64,000 nucleotides of DNA from JAJXWB01 sp964634325 (lineage in GTDB: Bacteria > Pseudomonadota > Alphaproteobacteria > Rhizobiales > Beijerinckiaceae). The translations under genes were made by a program, and so were the position numbers. Within the stretch, counting starts at the first letter, position 1, and every line of letters begins with the position of its first letter. This document shows positions 51,666-59,415 of the stretch, piece after piece. The notes beneath the pieces were generated by a model. It saw only the letters and a list, made by a program, of their open reading frames with translations, had not been told where the DNA came from and did not search any database. The stretch lies in assembly GCA_964634325.1 (NCBI GenBank), contig CAZWJF010000010.1, positions 1-64,000 on the forward strand. The letters run 5' to 3'.

Positions 51666-52120
51666 AACGGTCCGCGCGGCATTTGCTGAACCTGCGGGCC
51701 GCCGCCCATGCCGCCTTGCGCGGCCTGCTGCTCAGCCTGCTTCTTCATTTTCGCGACTTTTGCTGCGATGCCGCACGCTTGGCCGGCCGTCTTGGAGAAT
51801 TGCGCGCGCTGCTGCTTGGCGCCGTCGACGAACTGGTCGGGGATCTGGCACCATTCCTTGTTCTTTTCGAAATAGGCCACCGTCTCGGTCATGATGCCCG
51901 TCAGCGTCTTGAACTTCGGGCAGGCGGCGGCTGGGTCGAGCTGCTTTTTCTTGCCGCTCGTCAGGCCTTTGAGCTGAGCGATCACAGAGTCGCGGCGCTT
52001 CATGAAGCCCTGGATATCGGTCTGGCAGTCCGCGCGTGCGGGCGCGGAGGCGACGAGAAGCGCAAAGGCGGCTCCGGCGGCGATGGCGCAGGCGCGCAGG
52101 GAAGGCGGTACGGCGAACAT
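51662..52120 (-). CDS. Secreted hypothetical protein with conserved cysteines
   Basis: 152 residues. A signal peptide (first about 30 residues, cleaved after ARA) leads into DCQTDIQGFMKRRDSVIAQL. Four cysteines (DCQTD, ACPKF, WCQIP, ACGIA) suggest two disulphides in the periplasm. The C-terminus is Gln/Gly/Met-rich. I do not recognise the family. It directly precedes and overlaps ubiA, so transcription is probably shared, although no functional link is evident. Confidence 0.65.
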   Translation of the reverse strand: MFAVPPSLRACAIAAGAAFALLVASAPARADCQTDIQGFMKRRDSVIAQLKGLTSGKKKQLDPAAACPKFKTLTGIMTETVAYFEKNKEWCQIPDQFVDGAKQQRAQFSKTAGQACGIAAKVAKMKKQAEQQAAQGGMGGGPQVQQMPRGPL

Positions 52121-52496
52121 TTTCCAACCTTTTCGAGAAGATCGCTATCTAACAAGCCTGCGCCCCGCTTCGCAAGGCGGCGACGCCTCGCTGATCACAT
52201 CAAAGCGGCTACTTTGGGGCGAGGCCCGGCCACGAGCGGACGCGCGTTGCGTCAGACCATCGTTCAATCCGGTTTTCCAGCCGACAAATTCTTGTAAAAA
52301 CAATGAGATGATATCGGCCGCCCAATCCTTGACATCATTCGGACCCGTCAATATGGTGCGCGCGATTTCAAAGGGGCGTGGTCGTTTCGACCTGCGTCGA
52401 TTCCCTGGAAACTCGGCCCAACGCCGGATCGGCGCCGCGGCTCGCACATGCGGATCGCCGGACCCGTCGGGTTGCGGTTTCAAGCGGGGGTCGACC
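52121..52496 (+). other. 376-nt intergenic region upstream of the ATP synthase operon
   Basis: Lies between the divergent secreted protein (start 52120) and atpI (start 52497). It holds the promoter at 52329-52357 and a 5' leader of about 130 nt. An open frame continues upstream of atpI, but no ribosome binding site or conserved sequence supports an earlier start. No tRNA, repeat or riboswitch pattern is visible. Confidence 0.5.
52329..52357 (+). promoter_or_regulatory. Sigma-70 type promoter for the atp operon
   Basis: TTGACA (52329-52334), a 17-nt spacer and TATGGT (52352-52357) make a near-consensus housekeeping promoter, predicting a start around 52364 and a leader of about 130 nt before atpI. 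Best promoter match I found in the window. Confidence 0.65.
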
Positions 52497-52823
52497 ATGG
52501 ACGACGGCAAGGACGATGCGGAGCTGAGGGCGCGACTGTCTGCGCTGTCCGACAAGCTCGCGGAAGCCGAGCGTCCTTCTGGAAAATCGAGCGGCGAAGC
52601 GCCGACCGATCGCGTGATGGGCCAGGCGCTGAGCCAGGGCATGCGCGCCATGGGCGAATTCGTCGGCGCAGTCGGCGTCGGCGCGGTGATCGGGTGGCAG
52701 CTGGACGTCTGGTTCGGCACGGACCCGGCGCTGTTGTTGATTTTTCTCGCGCTGGGTACGGCGGCGGGATTTTGGAATGTCTACCGCATGTCGGCGGGGC
52801 CGACGGCGGGACGCAAGAAGTGA
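52497..52823 (+). CDS. atpI: ATP synthase protein I (AtpI-type assembly factor)
   Basis: 108 residues. An N-terminal charged region is followed by two membrane helices (FVGAVGVGAVIGWQLDVWF; PALLLIFLALGTAAGFWNVYRM). AtpI helps assemble the c-ring and occupies the first position of the F0 operon. The start at 52497 gives MDDGKDDAELRARLSAL. Forty-two nt separate it from atpB. Confidence 0.85.
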   Translation: MDDGKDDAELRARLSALSDKLAEAERPSGKSSGEAPTDRVMGQALSQGMRAMGEFVGAVGVGAVIGWQLDVWFGTDPALLLIFLALGTAAGFWNVYRMSAGPTAGRKK

Positions 52824-52865
52824 AGCGCGCCGGCGCGAGCCGGCGACGACGGGAAGGGTGAGATC

Positions 52866-53627
52866 GTGGCGGCTGAATCTCAAGGGATCGATCCGATCCA
52901 TCAGTTCAACATCAATCGCCTGTTCGACCTGCATATCGGCGGCGTCGACGCTTCCTTCACCAACGCCTCGCTGTTCATGATCATCGTGTTCCTCGCGATC
53001 ACGGCGCTGATGGTCATGGGCACCAGCGGCCGCCACGTCGTGCCGACGCGCCTGCAGGCCGCCGCGGAAATGGCCTACGAATTCGTCGCCTCCACGGTGC
53101 GCGACACCGCCGGCAAGGACGGGATGCGCTTCTTCCCGTTCGTATTCTCGGTCTTCATGTTCGTGCTGTTCTCGAACCTGATCGGCCTCATTCCCGGCGC
53201 CTTCACCGTCACCAGCCAGATCGTCGTCACCTTCGCTTTCGCCGCGCTCATCATCGGCATCGTGATCATCTACGGCTTCTACAAGAACGGCATGCACTTC
53301 CTGCATCTGTTCGTGCCGTCGGGTGTGACGCCCGCGCTGCTGCCGTTCATCATCCTGATCGAGATCATCTCGTTCGCCGCCCGCCCCATCACCTTGTCGG
53401 TCCGACTTTTCGCCAACATGCTGGCGGGCCACATCACGCTCAAGGTCTTCGGCGGCTTCGTGGCCATGCTGCTCGGCGCCGGCGTCTACGCCGTCATCTC
53501 GCCGCTGCCGCTGATCGCGATCGTCATGCTGAGCGCGCTCGAACTGCTGGTCGCGTTCCTGCAGGCTTACGTCTTCGCCATTCTCACCTGCGTCTATCTG
53601 AACGACGCAATTCACCCGGGCCACTGA
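52866..53627 (+). CDS. atpB: ATP synthase F0 subunit a
   Basis: 253 residues, about six helices. Subunit a forms the proton half-channels. The essential arginine is in ITLSVRLFANMLAGHITLK near residue 185. The start is GTG 52866, with AAGGG-type purines upstream. The downstream gap to atpE contains a small hairpin (53637-53655). Confidence 0.95.
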   Translation: MAAESQGIDPIHQFNINRLFDLHIGGVDASFTNASLFMIIVFLAITALMVMGTSGRHVVPTRLQAAAEMAYEFVASTVRDTAGKDGMRFFPFVFSVFMFVLFSNLIGLIPGAFTVTSQIVVTFAFAALIIGIVIIYGFYKNGMHFLHLFVPSGVTPALLPFIILIEIISFAARPITLSVRLFANMLAGHITLKVFGGFVAMLLGAGVYAVISPLPLIAIVMLSALELLVAFLQAYVFAILTCVYLNDAIHPGH

Positions 53628-53636
53628 CAAACATGA

Positions 53637-53655
53637 GGCGAAGCGCGTCTTCGCC
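53637..53655 (+). other. Small hairpin between atpB and atpE
   Basis: GGCGAAG and CTTCGCC form a perfect 7-bp stem with a 5-nt loop, in the 74-nt gap before atpE. The strong atpE ribosome binding site (AAGGAG, 53692-53697 region) lies downstream, outside the hairpin. It may act as an RNA-processing or stability element. Confidence 0.45.
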
Positions 53656-53701
53656 CGCCAACAACAGATAGTCGCCCACAAAACTCCTGAAGGAGCATCA
53701 A

Positions 53702-53932
53702 ATGGATCCTGTTGCAGCCAAGTACATCGGCGCTGGTCTCGCCGCGATCGGCATGGGCGCCGCCGCCGTCGGCGTCGGTCTGATTTTCGGCAACTTCCTC
53801 TCCGGCGCGCTGCGCAATCCGTCGGCCTCCGACGGCCAGTTCGGCCGCGCGTTCATCGGCGCGGCGCTCGCCGAAGGTCTCGGCATCTTCGCGTTCCTCG
53901 TCGCGATCCTGCTCCTCTTCGTGATGAAGTGA
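53702..53932 (+). CDS. atpE: ATP synthase F0 subunit c
   Basis: 76 residues, two helices making the proton-carrying ring. The essential carboxylate is the Glu in FIGAALAEGLGIFAF near residue 59. The polar loop is SGALRNPSASDGQFG. A strong Shine-Dalgarno, AAGGAG about 7 nt upstream of ATG, fits its high copy number. Hairpins flank the gene on both sides (53637-53655, 53939-53964). Confidence 0.95.
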   Translation: MDPVAAKYIGAGLAAIGMGAAAVGVGLIFGNFLSGALRNPSASDGQFGRAFIGAALAEGLGIFAFLVAILLLFVMK

Positions 53933-53938
53933 TCCTTC

Positions 53939-53964
53939 GCGCGCCCCGGTTCGCCGGGGCGCGC
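53939..53964 (+). other. Strong GC hairpin between atpE and atpF'
   Basis: A perfect 11-bp stem GCGCGCCCCGG / CCGGGGCGCGC with a TTCG tetraloop, followed by TTTC. It sits 6 nt after the atpE stop and 31 nt before the next gene. Such intercistronic hairpins raise c-subunit output by stabilising the upstream mRNA or partly terminating; the short U-run argues against full termination. Confidence 0.7.
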
Positions 53965-53995
53965 TTTCAGTTTCCGAGATTCAGGCGGACCGATC

Positions 53996-54556
53996 ATGGC
54001 CGAACACGCTCCCAAAGACGCGCACAGCGCGGGCACCGAAGTTCCCGGCGGCCCCGAGCACGGCTCGGCGTTCCCGCCCTTCGATTCCACGCATTTCGCT
54101 TCCCAGCTCGTCTGGCTGGTGATCGCCTTCGGCGCGCTTTACCTGATGATGTCGCGTGTGGCGCTGCCGCGCGTCGCCGGCATCCTGAAGGACCGCGGCG
54201 ACAAGATCGCCAACGATCTCGCCGCCGCCAAGGCCGCGCAGGCGCAAGCTGAGGCCGCGCAGACCGAACACGACAAGACGCTCGCCGAAGCCAAGGCCAA
54301 GGCGCAGGCGATGGGCCAGGAGGCGCACGCCGCTCTCGCTGCGGAGACCGAATCCAAGCGCAAGGCGCTGGAAGCGGACCTGAACGCCAAGCTCGCCGCC
54401 GCCGACGCGCAGATCGCAGACACCAAGGCCAAGGCCATGGCGAACGTCGAGACCGTCGCCAAGGACGCGGCCGCCGCCATCATCGAACACATCACCGGCA
54501 AGCCGGCCGATCCGCAAAAGATCGCCGACGCGCTCGCCGCCATCGCGAAGGGCTGA
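53996..54556 (+). CDS. atpF': ATP synthase F0 subunit b'
   Basis: 186 residues. A soluble N-terminal tail (about 35 residues) is followed by one membrane helix (FASQLVWLVIAFGALYLMMSRVALP) and a long Ala/Lys/Glu coiled coil from about 65 to 165. This is the b' version, paired with b (atpF), as in photosynthetic and many alphaproteobacterial ATP synthases. Four nt separate it from atpF. Confidence 0.93.
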   Translation: MAEHAPKDAHSAGTEVPGGPEHGSAFPPFDSTHFASQLVWLVIAFGALYLMMSRVALPRVAGILKDRGDKIANDLAAAKAAQAQAEAAQTEHDKTLAEAKAKAQAMGQEAHAALAAETESKRKALEADLNAKLAAADAQIADTKAKAMANVETVAKDAAAAIIEHITGKPADPQKIADALAAIAKG

Positions 54557-54560
54557 TCCG

Positions 54561-55046
54561 ATGCATCTGGAAGCCGAACATTTCGTCGCGATCGGGTTCT
54601 TCCTGTTCCTGGCCGTGCTCGCCTACTACGAGGTGCACACCAAGCTGATTGGCGCGCTCGACGCCCGCATCGACGGTGTGAAGAAGGAGCTGGCCGAAGC
54701 GCAGAAGCTGCGCGAGGAAGCACAGACTCTGCTCGCCTCGTTCGAGGTCAAGCGCAAGCAGGCCGAAGCCGAAGCCGCCGCCATCGTTGCGCAGGCCAAG
54801 CAGGAAGCCGAGATGCTCGCCAAGGAATCGCAGGAGCGCTTGACCGACTTCGTCGCGCGCCGCACCAAGCAGGCGCAGGACAAGATCGCGCAGGCGGAAG
54901 CGCAGGCGGCCAGCGACGTTCGCGCCGCCGCCGCAGACGCGGCCGCCTCGGCGGCGGAAGCGGTGCTCAAGACCGAGACCAAGGGCGCGGCTGGCGCGTC
55001 GCTCGTCGACCAGGGCATCAAGGATCTCGGCCGCCTTCTCCACTGA
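54561..55046 (+). CDS. atpF: ATP synthase F0 subunit b
   Basis: 161 residues. Membrane helix near the N-terminus (FVAIGFFLFLAVLAYYEVHTKLIGALDARI), then an Ala/Glu/Lys-rich coiled coil that reaches the F1 head. Last gene of the F0 operon in the window. The F1 subunits (atpH, A, G, D, C) are not here, so they lie in a separate operon, as is common in alphaproteobacteria. Confidence 0.93.
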   Translation: MHLEAEHFVAIGFFLFLAVLAYYEVHTKLIGALDARIDGVKKELAEAQKLREEAQTLLASFEVKRKQAEAEAAAIVAQAKQEAEMLAKESQERLTDFVARRTKQAQDKIAQAEAQAASDVRAAAADAAASAAEAVLKTETKGAAGASLVDQGIKDLGRLLH

Positions 55047-55065
55047 GCGGTCGAAACGTGTAGTT

Positions 55066-55122
55066 CCGTCGCCGCGCAGGCGACGGCCCGAACCGACGGT
55101 CGCTTGCGATCGTCGGTTTTTC
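55066..55122 (+). terminator. Terminator region of the atp operon
   Basis: Two hairpins follow atpF. The first is CCGTCGCC / GGCGACGG (55066-55086). The second, 55091-55118, pairs AACCGACGGTCG with CGATCGTCGGTT across a short TTG-type loop with one mismatch, followed by T-rich TTTTCTTT. The second is a normal intrinsic terminator. Confidence 0.75.
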
Positions 55123-55134
55123 TTTGACGCGGCG

Positions 55135-55929
55135 CTAAGGGCCGAACGCCCCATGCCTCCCGGCGCCTTCCGCGAATCGCTTTGCGCCCGCCCGTCCCTC
55201 CGCCGCCACGATCGGCGCGCCGTTGCGACCTTCGCTGCGCAGCGCGTCTGCAAGCGGCAGGTCCCATTGCGCGTAAGCCGAAGCACGGTCCGCGAGCATG
55301 CATTGTTGCGGGAAGGCCGCGATCTGGCGCGCCAGCTCCTCGGCCGCCTGGCGTGACTGGCCGTCCGGGACGATGCGGTTCGCGAGGCCCATCGTCCATG
55401 CTTCCTGAGCCCCGACCGGGCGGCCTGTCATGATCATGTCCAGTGCGCGCGCCATGCCGACGATGCGCGGCAGGCGCACAGTTCCCCCGTCGATCAGGGG
55501 CACGCCCCAGCGCCGGCAGAACACGCCGAACGTCGCGCCTTCCTCCACCACGCGCATGTCCGCCAGAAGGGCGAGCTCCAGTCCGCCAGCGACCGCATAG
55601 CCGGCGACCGCCGCGATCAACGGTTTGGACAAGGCCATGCGCGATGGCCCCATAGGGCCGTCGCCGCCGCCCTCGGGGTCGAGTTCGTGCCGGCGCGCCG
55701 GGTCGTTGACCGCGGTCAGGTCGGCGCCGGCGCAGAACATTCCGTGGTCGCCCCACAACACGGCGACGCGCTGGCTTGCGTCCCCCTCGAAGTCGACGAA
55801 TGCGGCGCGCAGAGCGCGCGCCATCGGCCCGTCGACCGCGTTGCGGCGCTCCTTGCGGTCGAGAATGATGGTGGTGACGACGCCGGTCTTTTCGACGCGC
55901 ACGCCCTCATGCGCCGCTATTTCGTTCAT
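55135..55929 (-). CDS. Crotonase-fold protein, enoyl-CoA hydratase-like
   Basis: 264 residues with the crotonase fold: the oxyanion-hole segments GMFCAGADL (near 65) and AVAGYAVAGGLELALL (near 103) are present. Where classical enoyl-CoA hydratase has its two catalytic glutamates, the sequence reads FGVFCRRWGVPLIDGG and ALDMIMTG, so one is replaced by Cys and the other by Asp. A different acyl-CoA reaction is therefore likely. The start at 55929 is supported by GGGAGG. It ends just after the atp terminator, and its start lies 68 nt downstream of the gcvPB stop. Confidence 0.75.
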   Translation of the reverse strand: MNEIAAHEGVRVEKTGVVTTIILDRKERRNAVDGPMARALRAAFVDFEGDASQRVAVLWGDHGMFCAGADLTAVNDPARRHELDPEGGGDGPMGPSRMALSKPLIAAVAGYAVAGGLELALLADMRVVEEGATFGVFCRRWGVPLIDGGTVRLPRIVGMARALDMIMTGRPVGAQEAWTMGLANRIVPDGQSRQAAEELARQIAAFPQQCMLADRASAYAQWDLPLADALRSEGRNGAPIVAAEGRAGAKRFAEGAGRHGAFGP

Positions 55930-55997
55930 GTTCGCCTCCCGCGCGGCGCCGGGCCGCGGGGAAACTATGGGCGAGAATTGCGCGCCGACAAGACCGG

Positions 55998-57560
55998 CTA
56001 TTCGGCCGCTTCGGTCCACGGAGCGCGCGGCGTCCACTTCAGCACGGGGCTGCGGGCTGCACGCGTCTCGTCGAGCCGGGCGCGCGGCGCAAAGCGCGGC
56101 GCGCCCTGGAAGCGTTCGAGTTCGCCGCGTTGCGCGCGCAAGGCGAGATCGCGCATCGCCATCACGAACAGGTCGAGCGAGGCCAGCGATTCCGATTCCG
56201 TCGGCTCGATCAACATCGCGCCCTTCACGACCAGCGGGAAATAGACCGTCATCGGATGGTAGCCTTCGTCGATCAGCGCCTTGGCGAAATCGAGCGTCGT
56301 GACGTTCGTGCCCTTGAGCCAGGTCTCGTCGAACAGAACCTCGTGCATGCACGGCCGGTCGCCGAACGGCTGCGAGAACAGATCTGACAGGCAGGCGCGC
56401 ACGTAATTGGCGTTGAGCACTGCGTCCTGCGACGCCTGCTTCAACCCGTCAGCCCCGTGCGAGAGCATGTAAGCGAGCGCACGCACATACATGCCCATCT
56501 GTCCGTGGAACGCAGTCATCCGCCCGAACGCATGCGAGCCGGCGGCGTCCTCGACGAGTTCGAGCGCGCCGTCTTTTTCGAGCAGGAACGGAACCGGGGC
56601 GAAGTCGGCGAGCCGCTCGGAGAGCACGACTGGCCCCGAACCTGGCCCGCCGCCGCCATGCGGCGTGGAAAATGTCTTGTGCAGATTGATATGCATGGCG
56701 TCGACGCCGAGATCGCCCGGCTTGGTCACGCCGACGATGGCGTTGAAATTCGCGCCGTCCGCATAGAAATACCCGCCGGCCTCATGGACGGCGGCGGCGA
56801 TCTCCACGATCTCGCGTTCGAACAATCCGCACGTGTTCGGATTGGTGAGCATGATCGCCGCGACATGCGGTCCGAGCTTCTCGCGCACGGCCGCAGGGTG
56901 GACGAGGCCGTCTTCGCCGGCAGGAACGGACTGGACCTCGAAGCCGATCAACGCTGCGGTGGCGGGATTGGTGCCGTGTGCGGAATCCGGCACGAGTACG
57001 GTCTTGCGCGTGTCGGCTTCACCGCGCGCGATGATCGCAGCCTTGATCGCCATCATGCCGCAGAGTTCGCCATGCGCGCCGGCTTTTGGCGACAGCGCGA
57101 CGGCTTTCATGCCGGTCGAGACCATCAGCCAGCGCGACAATTCCTGCATCAGGGCCAGCGCGCCCTGCGCGGTCGATTGCGGTTGCAACGGATGGACGTC
57201 GGAGAAACCCGGCAGGCGGGCCATTTTCTCGTTGAGGCGCGGATTGTGCTTCATCGTGCAGGAGCCGAGCGGAAACAGGCCGGCGTCGATCGAATAATTC
57301 TTGCGCGAAAGACGCACGTAGTGCCGCATCGCCTGCGGTTCGCCGAAGCCGGGCAGCTCGGGCGCGACGTCGCGCGCAAGCCCGCCGAGACGGTCGGCGA
57401 ACGGCTCGGGCTCGTCGATGTCGACGCCCGTTTTGTCGAAGCCGCCCTGATCGAAGATCAGCGGCTCGTCGATCTCGAGCGCGCGATTGCCGGTGAAGGT
57501 CGCGCGCTCGACGCCGTGCGCTTCGCCGGCGTGCGTGGGACGTCCCTGATTGTTGAGCAT
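55998..57560 (-). CDS. gcvPB: Glycine dehydrogenase (decarboxylating) subunit 2
   Basis: 520 residues. With GcvPA it forms the two-subunit P-protein, which decarboxylates glycine and transfers the methylamine to GcvH. The PLP lysine is in HINLHKTFSTPHGGGGPGSGP (about 275), with the N-terminal GLFPLGSCTMKHNP segment. Starts 1 nt inside the gcvPA stop (TAATG at 57558-57562 on the minus strand), a coupled pair. Confidence 0.95.
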   Translation of the reverse strand: MLNNQGRPTHAGEAHGVERATFTGNRALEIDEPLIFDQGGFDKTGVDIDEPEPFADRLGGLARDVAPELPGFGEPQAMRHYVRLSRKNYSIDAGLFPLGSCTMKHNPRLNEKMARLPGFSDVHPLQPQSTAQGALALMQELSRWLMVSTGMKAVALSPKAGAHGELCGMMAIKAAIIARGEADTRKTVLVPDSAHGTNPATAALIGFEVQSVPAGEDGLVHPAAVREKLGPHVAAIMLTNPNTCGLFEREIVEIAAAVHEAGGYFYADGANFNAIVGVTKPGDLGVDAMHINLHKTFSTPHGGGGPGSGPVVLSERLADFAPVPFLLEKDGALELVEDAAGSHAFGRMTAFHGQMGMYVRALAYMLSHGADGLKQASQDAVLNANYVRACLSDLFSQPFGDRPCMHEVLFDETWLKGTNVTTLDFAKALIDEGYHPMTVYFPLVVKGAMLIEPTESESLASLDLFVMAMRDLALRAQRGELERFQGAPRFAPRARLDETRAARSPVLKWTPRAPWTEAAE

Positions 57561-58897
57561 TAGAGGGCTCCCTTCAGCGCGTCGACGAAGGCCGCGCGAT
57601 CTTCGTCCGTATTCACTTCGGTATTGGCGACGACGATGAGATCGTCGAGGCCCGCATTGGGCAGCAACCGCGAAACGGGCGCGCCGCCGAGTACGCCGGC
57701 CGCCGCCATCTTTTCGATGATTTGCGCGGCGTCGCCCTTCGCGCGGATCGTGAATTCGTTGAAGAAGGTCTTGTTCAGAACCTCTACGCCCGCGCGCCCC
57801 AGCATATCCGCGAGTTTGACGGCGTTGGCGTGGTTGACGCGCGCGAGCTGGCGCAGGCCTGTCCCGCCGAGCAACGTCATGTGGATCGTGAAGGCGAGCG
57901 CGCACAGGCCGGAGTTCGTGCAGATGTTCGAGGTCGCCTTCTCGCGGCGGATGTGCTGCTCGCGTGTCGACAGCGTCAGCACGAATCCGCGTTTGCCGTT
58001 GGCGTCGACCGTCTCGCCGCACAGACGGCCCGGCATCTGCCGGACGTATTTGTCGCGCGTCGCGAACAGGCCGACATAGGGGCCACCGAAGTTCAGCGCA
58101 TTGCCGATCGATTGTCCCTCGCCGACGACGATGTCGGCGCCCATCTCGCCGGGCGGTTTCACGAGGCCGAGCGACACCGCCTCCGTGAATACCGCGATCA
58201 ACAGCGCGCCGTTGGCGTGGCACGCGTCCGCGATCGGCTTGAGGTCACGCAGATTGCCGAACACGTCGGGCGACTGCACGACGACGCAGGACGTCTCCTT
58301 GTCGATCGCCGCAACGATGTCTTCCTGCGCGAGCGGGTCGGGTGCGAGCGTCGTCACAAGGTCGCTCGCCATGTCGGACACAGTGCGGACGACATCGGCG
58401 TAATGCGGATGCAGGCCGCCAGACAGCACGGCCTTGCGCCTGCGCGTCACGCGATGCGCCATCAATACGGCCTCGGCGCAACCCGTCGAGCCGTCGTACA
58501 TCGAAGCGTTCGCCACATCCATCGCCGTCAGCCGCGCGACCTGCGTCTGGAACTCGAACATGTATTGCAGCGTGCCCTGCGCGATTTCCGGCTGATAGGG
58601 CGTATAGCTTGTCAGAAACTCCGACCGCTGGATCAGGTGGTCGACCGACGCAGGCACGTGATGCTTGTAGGCGCCAGCGCCGACGAAGAACGGAACGCTT
58701 CCCGCCGAGACATTGCGGTTCGAGAGTCTTGTCAGGAAGCGCTCGACCTCCAGCTCGCTCTTGCGTCTCGGCAGGTCGAGCAGACCGTCGATCAACTTGT
58801 CTTCGGGAATATCCACGAACAGATCGTCGATCGACGAAACGCCGATGCGGGCGAGTATGTCCGCGCGGTCTTGCGGCGAGTGAGGCAGGTAGCGCAT
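57560..58897 (-). CDS. gcvPA: Glycine dehydrogenase (decarboxylating) subunit 1
   Basis: 445 residues. The conserved N-terminus MRYLPHSPQDRADILARIGVSSIDDLFVDIP and SFTSYTPYQPEIAQGTLQYMFEFQTQ-like region (TSYTPYQPEIAQGTLQ near 90) identify it as the P-protein N-terminal half. A split P-protein is found in Caulobacter and several other bacteria; others have one long GcvP. A 129-nt gap to gcvH carries a palindromic repeat. Confidence 0.93.
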   Translation of the reverse strand: MRYLPHSPQDRADILARIGVSSIDDLFVDIPEDKLIDGLLDLPRRKSELEVERFLTRLSNRNVSAGSVPFFVGAGAYKHHVPASVDHLIQRSEFLTSYTPYQPEIAQGTLQYMFEFQTQVARLTAMDVANASMYDGSTGCAEAVLMAHRVTRRRKAVLSGGLHPHYADVVRTVSDMASDLVTTLAPDPLAQEDIVAAIDKETSCVVVQSPDVFGNLRDLKPIADACHANGALLIAVFTEAVSLGLVKPPGEMGADIVVGEGQSIGNALNFGGPYVGLFATRDKYVRQMPGRLCGETVDANGKRGFVLTLSTREQHIRREKATSNICTNSGLCALAFTIHMTLLGGTGLRQLARVNHANAVKLADMLGRAGVEVLNKTFFNEFTIRAKGDAAQIIEKMAAAGVLGGAPVSRLLPNAGLDDLIVVANTEVNTDEDRAAFVDALKGAL

Positions 58898-58911
58898 GGG
58901 GTTCCCGATTT

Positions 58912-59025
58912 TGGACCGCGAGCCTTCAGGCTCGCCTTAGGCATTCGGCAATCGGCGTTGGGAAGTCGAATGCCGACTGCCCAACGTCCAATGCCCGGAC
59001 GGCGAGCCCGAAGGCTCGCGGTCCA
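58912..59025. repeat. 114-nt imperfect palindrome in the gcv operon
   Basis: It starts TGGACCGCGAGCC and ends GGCTCGCGGTCCA, with exact outer arms of 16 nt (TGGACCGCGAGCCTTC) and further pairing inside (CGTTGGG near the centre with CCCAACG). The internal segments GCATTCGGC and GAATGCC also repeat in inverted form. Outer ends lie 1 nt from the gcvH stop and 14 nt from gcvPA. It looks like a REP- or MITE-type mobile palindrome and would fold into one long hairpin in the gcv mRNA. Confidence 0.8.
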
Positions 59026-59026
59026 T

Positions 59027-59404
59027 TCACTCCAGCGTCTTGAGGAATTCGGCGTAGGCCGCCTGATCCATGAGGCCGTCGAGTTGCCCGGCGTCGGCGA
59101 TCTTGATCTTCATGAACCATCCCGCGCCGAGCGGATCCTCGTTCACGGTCGCGGGCGCGCCTTCCAGCGCGCTGTTGACCTCGACGACCTCGCCGGCGAC
59201 GGGCGCGTAGACCTCGCTCGCCGCCTTCACGCTCTCGACGACAGCGGCCTCGCCGCCCTGCTTGAACGTCTTGCCGACCTCGGGCAATTCGACGAACACG
59301 ACGTCGCCGAGCGCGTGCTGCGCGTGTTCCGAAATGCCGACGACGCCGATGTCGCCTTCGACGCGGATATATTCGTGGTCCTTGGTGTAGCGGATCGCGG
59401 ACAT
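59027..59404 (-). CDS. gcvH: Glycine cleavage system H protein
   Basis: 125 residues. The lipoyl lysine is in AVVESVKAASEVYAPVAG near residue 60, and YTKDHEYIRVEGDIGVVGIS near the N-terminus is typical. It carries the aminomethyl group between GcvP, GcvT and lipoamide dehydrogenase. AGGAGGG precedes ATG 59404. It follows gcvT by 11 nt. Confidence 0.95.
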   Translation of the reverse strand: MSAIRYTKDHEYIRVEGDIGVVGISEHAQHALGDVVFVELPEVGKTFKQGGEAAVVESVKAASEVYAPVAGEVVEVNSALEGAPATVNEDPLGAGWFMKIKIADAGQLDGLMDQAAYAEFLKTLE

Positions 59405-59415
59405 GATCCCTCCTG

